In this document: positions 1-3,209 of the stretch, piece after piece
Layout of the letters: each line of letters opens with the position of its first letter
Numbering within the stretch: the first letter of the stretch is position 1
Source: VFMC01 sp037131575
GTDB taxonomy: Bacteria; Actinomycetota; Acidimicrobiia; Acidimicrobiales; Ilumatobacteraceae
Assembly: GCA_037131575.1 (NCBI GenBank)
Contig: JBAXQV010000142.1
Location: forward strand, 1-8,306
Direction: 5' to 3'
Length of the DNA stretch: 8,306 nt
The notes under the pieces: model-generated
Told to the model about the DNA's origin: nothing
The model's input: the letters and a program-made list of their open reading frames with translations, nothing else
The model's database searches: none
Made by a program: the position numbers and the translations under genes

Positions 1-518
1 GTGATGACCTTGATGACCGCGGCGCTGCCGAGCGGACCCATGTAGAGGATGGGGTTGCCCACGGCCTCGAGCAGGTGGCGATGCTTCTCGAACACGGCTT
101 CGTCGCCTCCCACCAGCACGGTGATATCGCCTTCGGCGGCCTTGTGCACACCGCCGGTGACAGGGCACTCGAGCATGTTGAACCCACGCTCCACGGCCAT
201 GGCGCCCAACCGCATCGTCTCGTCGCGGTCGTTGGTGCTCATGTCGATCCAGGTGCCACCTTGGCGGAGGCCGGCGAAGATGCCGTCGGGACCGGTGACC
301 ACGATGTCGATGACCCGCGGTGAGGGCAGGCAGGTGAACACCACGTCGCTGGCCTCGGCCACGGCCTTGGCCGAATCGGCCCACCGGGCACCGGCGGCCA
401 CCAGCTTGTCGCCCGCCGCCTTGTCGAGGTCGGTGATGGTGACCGGATGCCCGGCCCGCACCAGGCTCGCAGCCAGGTAGTTGCCCAGATTGCCCAGACC
501 GACGAAGCCAACGTTCAC
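1..518 (-). CDS. 3-hydroxyisobutyrate dehydrogenase-like NAD-dependent beta-hydroxyacid dehydrogenase (partial, C-terminus off the left edge)
   Basis: The first 172 residues are present and the frame runs off the left edge. It begins with a Rossmann fold: GLGNLG at residues 7-12 matches GxGxxG, and an acidic Asp30 at the end of strand beta-2 suggests NAD rather than NADP. STN at 94-96 and CPVTGG at 118-123, continuing to an AAEGD segment, match the substrate-binding signature of the beta-hydroxyacid dehydrogenase family. Lys170, in a G-x5-K context at the window edge, is the expected catalytic lysine. Family members oxidise 3-hydroxyisobutyrate (valine breakdown), tartronate semialdehyde or related hydroxyacids in the cytoplasm; which substrate applies cannot be told from this half. 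The start is a GTG at 518-516 with GAGG 8 nt upstream. An ATG 14 nt further upstream is out of frame. The gene diverges from a thiolase, which fits acyl-CoA or branched-chain catabolism. Family call firm, substrate uncertain. Confidence 0.88.
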   Translation of the reverse strand, partial: MNVGFVGLGNLGNYLAASLVRAGHPVTITDLDKAAGDKLVAAGARWADSAKAVAEASDVVFTCLPSPRVIDIVVTGPDGIFAGLRQGGTWIDMSTNDRDETMRLGAMAVERGFNMLECPVTGGVHKAAEGDITVLVGGDEAVFEKHRHLLEAVGNPILYMGPLGSAAVIKVI

Positions 519-535
519 GACAAGAACCTCATTTC

Positions 536-557
536 CGTGCACCCCGTTCGTGCACCC
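536..557. repeat. Two 9-bp direct repeats CGTGCACCC in the dehydrogenase leader
   Basis: CGTGCACCC occurs at 536-544 and again at 549-557, 13 bp apart. Each contains the palindrome GTGCAC. They fall within the probable 5' leader of the minus-strand dehydrogenase, 18-39 bp before its GTG. They could be an operator for an unknown regulator or chance in GC-rich DNA. Confidence 0.4.
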
Positions 558-575
558 GTGCGCGCTTGCGACGCT

Positions 576-615
576 ATCAGTCGGCCGATCTGATGACTGA
601 ATGGCTGATCAGTCG
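576..615. repeat. Repeated ATCAGTCG with inverted GACTGA/TCAGTC arms
   Basis: ATCAGTCG is present at 576-583 and 608-615, offset by 32 bp (about three helical turns). Between them GACTGA (595-600) and TCAGTC (609-614) form an inverted pair with an 8-nt spacer. The layout resembles a compound operator in a divergent promoter region, but I recognise no known regulator consensus. Confidence 0.4.
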
Positions 616-641
616 CAGGGTTGTTCCGCACGGTTTGGGTT

Positions 642-657
642 TGTGAACTTGTACACA
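642..657. promoter_or_regulatory. CRP/GlxR-like binding site upstream of the thiolase
   Basis: TGTGAACTTGTACACA fits the TGTGA-N6-TCACA consensus of CRP-family regulators (E. coli CRP, corynebacterial GlxR, M. tuberculosis Rv3676) at nine of ten conserved positions. The single difference is A for T at the first base of the right half-site. Inner bases AC/GT are also symmetric. The site lies 56 bp upstream of the thiolase ATG, overlapping the possible -35, so control by a cAMP-type regulator, possibly as a repressor, is a reasonable inference. Confidence 0.5.
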
Positions 658-701
658 GCAAACTATTTGTCACCTGGCGGTATCCACCGCTTCTTCTCCC
701 C

Positions 702-707
702 AAGGAG
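702..707 (+). promoter_or_regulatory. Ribosome-binding site AAGGAG of the thiolase
   Basis: A strong Shine-Dalgarno AAGGAG lies 6 nt before the ATG at 714. It fixes the thiolase start there and excludes the in-frame upstream extension to 621. Confidence 0.88.
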
Positions 708-713
708 TTCGCC

Positions 714-1883
714 ATGACCACTGCAGTCATCGTCGACGCCATCCGTACCCCGCTCGGTCGCCGCAACGGCAAGTTGAAGGACTGGCACCCGGTCGACCTC
801 GCCGCCGAAACCATGAAGGCACTCATCGAGCGCACCGGTGTCGACCCGGCCCTCATCGACGATGTGGTCATGGGTTGCGTCATGCAGGTGGGCGAGCAGG
901 GTGTGAACGTGGCCCGCAACGCTGTGCTGGCCGCTGGCTGGCCCGAGGCCGTGCCCGGCACCACCATCGACCGTCAGTGCGGTTCGAGCCAGCAGGCAGC
1001 GCACTTCGCCGCACAGGGTGTCATCGCCGGTGCCTACGACATCGTGGTCGCCGCTGGCGTGGAAGTGATGACCCGTGTGCCGATGGGCTCGTCGATGGCC
1101 GATGGCAAGTTCGGGTTCCCGTTCGGCCCTGCCGTCACCAGCCGCTACGCCAGCGTGGGTGGCCTGGTGCCGCAGGGCATCTCGGCCGAGATGATCGCCG
1201 ACAAGTGGGGCCTCACCCGCGACGAACTCGACGCCTTCGGTGTGCGCTCGCAGCAGTACGCCGCCCGGGCAACCGCCGAGGGTCGGTTCCAGCGTGAGAT
1301 CCTGCCCGTCATGGGCGCCGACGGCCAGATGATGACCACCGACGAAGGCCTGCGCGACACCACCATGGAGAGCCTCGCCAAGTTGAAGCCCTCGTTCCGC
1401 TCGGAAGAAGAGGGCGGCCGCGTCACCGCCGGCAACTCATCGCAGATCACCGACGGCGCGTCGGCCATCCTCATCATGAGCGAGGAGAAGGCCAAGGCCC
1501 TCGGCCTCACGCCCCGGGCCCGGTTCGTGAACTTCTCGCTGGCCGGTGACGACCCGCGGATGATGCTCACCGCACCCATCCCCGCCACCCAGAAGGTGCT
1601 CGCTCGCGCCGGGCTCACCATCGACGACATCGACCTGGTGGAGATCAACGAAGCGTTTGCGTCGGTGGTGCTGGCGTGGGAGAAGGAACTCCACCCCGAC
1701 ATGAGCAAAGTGAACGTGAACGGTGGTGCCATCGCGCTCGGCCACCCCCTCGGCTGCTCAGGTGCACGTCTCATGACCACGCTGCTCAACGAACTCGAGC
1801 GCACCGGCGGCCGCTACGGCCTGCAGACGATGTGTGAGGGTGGCGGTATGGCGAACGGCACCATCATCGAACGCCTCGGCTGA
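714..1883 (+). CDS. Acetyl-CoA C-acyltransferase (thiolase family)
   Basis: This 389-residue protein has the usual length of degradative or biosynthetic thiolases, which cleave 3-ketoacyl-CoA with CoA or condense two acetyl-CoA in the cytoplasm. The acyl-accepting Cys89 sits in DRQCGSS (86-92). NEAF (312-315), GHP with catalytic His344 (343-345), and the second catalytic Cys374 in CEGGGMANG complete the active site. The C-terminal CEGGG form, instead of the commoner CIGGG, resembles actinobacterial acetyl-CoA acetyltransferases, including the steroid-degradation enzyme FadA5. That parallel is from memory and does not prove the substrate. The N-terminus ITs-like segment VIVDAIRTPLG is typical. 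The start is set by AAGGAG at 702-707. Translation ends at tandem in-frame stops (TGA TAG, 1881-1886), over which a short 5-bp stem (1877-1889) can form. The divergent dehydrogenase and upstream CRP-like site suggest catabolite-responsive acyl-CoA metabolism. Confidence 0.93.
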   Translation: MTTAVIVDAIRTPLGRRNGKLKDWHPVDLAAETMKALIERTGVDPALIDDVVMGCVMQVGEQGVNVARNAVLAAGWPEAVPGTTIDRQCGSSQQAAHFAAQGVIAGAYDIVVAAGVEVMTRVPMGSSMADGKFGFPFGPAVTSRYASVGGLVPQGISAEMIADKWGLTRDELDAFGVRSQQYAARATAEGRFQREILPVMGADGQMMTTDEGLRDTTMESLAKLKPSFRSEEEGGRVTAGNSSQITDGASAILIMSEEKAKALGLTPRARFVNFSLAGDDPRMMLTAPIPATQKVLARAGLTIDDIDLVEINEAFASVVLAWEKELHPDMSKVNVNGGAIALGHPLGCSGARLMTTLLNELERTGGRYGLQTMCEGGGMANGTIIERLG

Positions 1884-1895
1884 TAGCCGCCCCGT

Positions 1896-1901
1896 TAGGT
1901 T
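1896..1901 (+). promoter_or_regulatory. Candidate -10 element of a leaderless transcript for the 88-aa gene
   Basis: TAGGTT matches the actinobacterial TAnnnT -10 pattern and is exactly 6 nt before the ATG at 1908. That would place transcription initiation at or next to the start codon. There is no convincing Shine-Dalgarno. Its last two bases overlap a DnaA box. The thiolase ends only 24 bp upstream, so read-through is also possible. Confidence 0.45.
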
Positions 1902-1908
1902 GTCCACA
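1900..1908 (+). promoter_or_regulatory. DnaA box (exact actinobacterial consensus)
   Basis: TTGTCCACA is identical to the DnaA-box consensus of Streptomyces and Mycobacterium. It overlaps the last two bases of the candidate -10 and the first base of the ATG of the 88-aa gene, so bound DnaA would block initiation there. Confidence 0.5.
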
Positions 1909-2174
1909 TGCCAGCGCTGTCAACCGTCATTTGGGTGCTCGTTGGCATCGTGATGGGCTATGTGTTGTGGAAAGCCGGAATCGGCATGTTACGCAGCTTC
2001 ACTACCCCGTTGCCTCCCCCGCCTCCCCCGGGAGAAATGCGCAGAGTGAACGTGAGGTATCGGTGCAGTGTCTGCGGGTTGGAGATCAAGTTGACACTTG
2101 CTCCCGATGAGGATCCACCTCCCCCGAAGCACTGTCTCGAGGAGATGATCATCATGGCGCCGATCATGGAGTGA
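1908..2174 (+). CDS. Small membrane-anchored Cys-rich (zinc-ribbon-like) protein, function unknown
   Basis: I do not recognise a named family. The 88 residues comprise a hydrophobic N-terminal segment (about residues 5-28, one probable transmembrane helix), a proline stretch with six consecutive prolines (36-41) followed by Gly, and a soluble domain with CSVC (Cys53, Cys56) and His75-Cys76. CxxC plus HC could bind one zinc ion, although one pair is His-Cys rather than CxxC. The APDEDPPPP segment (65-73) precedes the HC. The C-terminal domain resembles small zinc-ribbon proteins seen in other actinobacteria; this is an impression, not a search. The hexaproline run should make translation depend on EF-P. 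The gene starts 24 bp after the thiolase, lacks a clear ribosome-binding site, and is flanked on both sides by DnaA boxes. It converges on crgA. Composition and clear domain structure make it a real gene. Confidence 0.75.
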   Translation: MPALSTVIWVLVGIVMGYVLWKAGIGMLRSFTTPLPPPPPPGEMRRVNVRYRCSVCGLEIKLTLAPDEDPPPPKHCLEEMIIMAPIME

Positions 2175-2194
2175 TGTCCACAGCCTGTGGACAA
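2174..2194. promoter_or_regulatory. Head-to-head pair of DnaA boxes forming a 19-bp perfect palindrome
   Basis: TGTCCACAG, one central C, then CTGTGGACA (2175-2193) is a perfect inverted repeat. Read on the minus strand, 2186-2194 is an exact TTGTCCACA DnaA box. On the plus strand, 2174-2182 is ATGTCCACA, one mismatch from it. The palindrome begins at the last base of the upstream stop codon and lies between convergent genes. As RNA it could also form an 8-bp stem with a 3-nt loop, but no T-run follows, so a terminator role is less supported. Confidence 0.5.
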
Positions 2195-2197
2195 CTC

Positions 2198-2212
2198 TGT
2201 GACCGAATCACA
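2198..2212. repeat. Short dyad TGTGA-N5-TCACA between convergent genes
   Basis: A perfect 5-bp inverted repeat with a 5-nt spacer. The half-sites are those of CRP-family operators, but the spacer is 5 rather than 6, and there is no promoter to control between convergent genes. It may contribute to transcription termination together with the neighbouring palindrome and the GCGCC-AAG-GGCGC hairpin (2237-2249) over the crgA stop. The whole 2175-2248 interval contains no gene. Confidence 0.35.
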
Positions 2213-2248
2213 CCGATGTAAGCAGCAACCAGGCGCGCGCCAAGGGCG

Positions 2249-2590
2249 CTAGTGCCATTTGGTAGCGGTGTACAAGCCACCCAGCAGGAACACCAGACCA
2301 ATGGCGACGGGCCAGTTGGTATCGGTCCAGATGAAGTAGTGCAACAGAATCACGAGCACGCCGACGCCGATGAGCAATGCCATCAAGATGGGTACCCAAC
2401 GCGGGCTTTCGTACATCTCGGGCGGGGTCGGCGGCGTGTAGCGAGACGATGCTGCCACGTCGCTCTGGTCGCTACGGCGACCCTTCCCACTGAGTCCTGC
2501 GGGTTCGGCCGTGGGCAACGGACGCGCCTCACCAGGCTTGGTGCCCTTGGGGGTGACTCGGCCGCTCGTTGTTCTCTTGGGGGGTGCCAC
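2249..2590 (-). CDS. crgA: Cell division protein CrgA
   Basis: CrgA is a small inner-membrane protein of Actinobacteria that interacts with FtsZ, FtsQ, FtsI/PBPs and CwsA to stabilise the divisome (known from M. tuberculosis and Streptomyces). This 113-residue copy has a basic, disordered, cytoplasmic N-terminus (1-60) and two membrane helices (about 65-86 and 93-108). It ends in TKWH, matching the RWH/KWH ending of the family. The SPRWVP segment just before helix 1 is also typical. The N-terminal tail is longer than in mycobacteria (about 93 residues in total there). Translation starts at GTG (2590-2588) with no Shine-Dalgarno. TAGACT (2604-2599 on this strand) is 8 nt upstream, so the mRNA is probably leaderless or nearly so. 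Its neighbours trpG and pknB are the same as in M. tuberculosis. Confidence 0.9.
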   Translation of the reverse strand: MAPPKRTTSGRVTPKGTKPGEARPLPTAEPAGLSGKGRRSDQSDVAASSRYTPPTPPEMYESPRWVPILMALLIGVGVLVILLHYFIWTDTNWPVAIGLVFLLGGLYTATKWH

Positions 2591-2598
2591 GGTCGGTG

Positions 2599-2608
2599 AG
2601 TCTACGCT
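2599..2608. promoter_or_regulatory. Overlapping divergent -10 elements for crgA and trpG
   Basis: The 10 bp AGTCTACGCT contain TAGACT on the minus strand (2604-2599, 8 nt before the crgA GTG) and TACGCT on the plus strand (2603-2608, 6 nt before the trpG ATG). Both match TAnnnT, share two base pairs, and lie in a 24-bp intergenic gap (2591-2614) with no Shine-Dalgarno in either direction. No convincing -35 is visible for either. Both transcripts would begin at or beside the start codon. Confidence 0.55.
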
Positions 2609-2614
2609 GTCGAT

Positions 2615-3205
2615 ATGCCCGGCCCTCGCGTTCTGGTGATCGACAGCTACGACAGCTTCGTCTACAACCTCGTGCAGTACCTCGGCGAGCTAGGTGCCGA
2701 ACCCATCGTCGTGCGCAATGATGAACTCAGTGTCGAGGAAGCAGTGGCACTGGCACCCGACGCCGTGCTCATCTCGCCCGGGCCGGGGCGCCCCGAAGAT
2801 GCCGGCATCATCTGCGCGGCCATCCCCGCCTTCGCCGAGCGGGGCATTCCGGTTCTCGGGGTGTGCCTCGGCCACCAGGCCATCGGCCACGTGTACGGCG
2901 CTACGGTCGAGCGGGCCCCGCACCTCATGCACGGCAAGACCTCATCGATCGTGCACCACGGTGCAGGCGTGTTCGTCGGCTTGCCGTCACCACTCACGGC
3001 CACTCGCTATCACAGCCTCGTCATCGCTGCCGATACGGTGCCCGACTGCCTCGAGGTCACCGCCACCACCGACGACGGCATCATCATGGGCGTACGCCAC
3101 CGCACCCTGCCCATCGAAGGTGTGCAGTTCCATCCCGAGAGCATCCTCACCGCCGCGGGTCACCAATTGCTCACCAACTTCCTCGGGCTGATTCCAGCCC
3201 GCTGA
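2615..3205 (+). CDS. trpG: Anthranilate/aminodeoxychorismate synthase glutamine amidotransferase subunit
   Basis: This class I glutamine amidotransferase subunit releases ammonia from glutamine and passes it to TrpE (anthranilate, tryptophan pathway) or PabB (4-amino-4-deoxychorismate, folate pathway). The 196 residues match the family length. The catalytic triad is complete: nucleophile Cys84 in GVCLGHQ (82-88), and His173 and Glu175 in QFHPES (171-176). The oxyanion-loop segment SPGPGRP (54-60) and RYHSL (131-135) are typical of TrpG/PabA. No trpE or pabB is nearby, so the partner is encoded elsewhere and dual use is likely. In M. tuberculosis the equivalent gene (Rv0013, called trpG or pabA) occupies the same place between crgA and pknB. 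The ATG at 2615 has no ribosome-binding site but a TACGCT -10 ending 6 nt before it, consistent with leaderless translation. Confidence 0.93.
   Translation: MPGPRVLVIDSYDSFVYNLVQYLGELGAEPIVVRNDELSVEEAVALAPDAVLISPGPGRPEDAGIICAAIPAFAERGIPVLGVCLGHQAIGHVYGATVERAPHLMHGKTSSIVHHGAGVFVGLPSPLTATRYHSLVIAADTVPDCLEVTATTDDGIIMGVRHRTLPIEGVQFHPESILTAAGHQLLTNFLGLIPAR
3184..3201. terminator. GC-rich hairpin at the trpG/pknB convergent ends
   Basis: CGGGCTG (3184-3190), loop ATTC, CAGCCCG (3195-3201) form a perfect 7-bp stem inside the last trpG codons, just before its TGA. trpG and pknB converge with only 4 bp between their stops (3206-3209), so termination signals must lie within coding sequence. No T-run follows on either strand, so this is a possible rather than a classical intrinsic terminator. 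Confidence 0.4.
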
Positions 3206-3209
3206 CGGG

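Larger units (their letters stand above)
519..713. promoter_or_regulatory. Divergent regulatory region between dehydrogenase and thiolase
   Basis: This 195-bp non-coding region separates two divergent genes and must hold both promoters. It is less GC-rich on the thiolase side. It contains two CGTGCACCC direct repeats, two ATCAGTCG repeats with an inverted GACTGA/TCAGTC pair, and a CRP-like dyad, listed separately. For the dehydrogenase a weak -10 (TAGCGT, reading on the minus strand, 576-571) is visible without a good -35. For the thiolase a weak pair, TTGTGA (641-646) and TATTTG (664-669) with 17-bp spacing, is possible. Both promoter assignments are guesses. Confidence 0.5.

Noticed and set aside
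515..532. Five-codon ORF (ATG at 532-530, stop overlapping the dehydrogenase GTG)
   Set aside because: It is very short, lacks its own ribosome-binding site, and contains the GAGG of the dehydrogenase. A regulatory leader peptide is possible but unsupported.
621..713. In-frame upstream extension of the thiolase to 621
   Set aside because: The extension lacks similarity to thiolases, contains the CRP-like site, and the AAGGAG at 702-707 correctly positions the ATG at 714.
1145..1804. Long minus-strand open frame opposite the thiolase
   Set aside because: It is a shadow of a well-conserved gene with intact thiolase motifs; such antisense frames are common in GC-rich DNA and the translation shows no domain.
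2198..2212. Second CRP site
   Set aside because: Half-sites match, but the spacer is 5 bp, not 6, and it lies between convergent genes where it cannot control a start; kept only as a dyad.
2252..2599. Plus-strand open frame covering crgA
   Set aside because: The minus-strand frame has two membrane helices and the family C-terminus; the plus-strand frame is Gln/His/Arg-rich without recognisable motifs.
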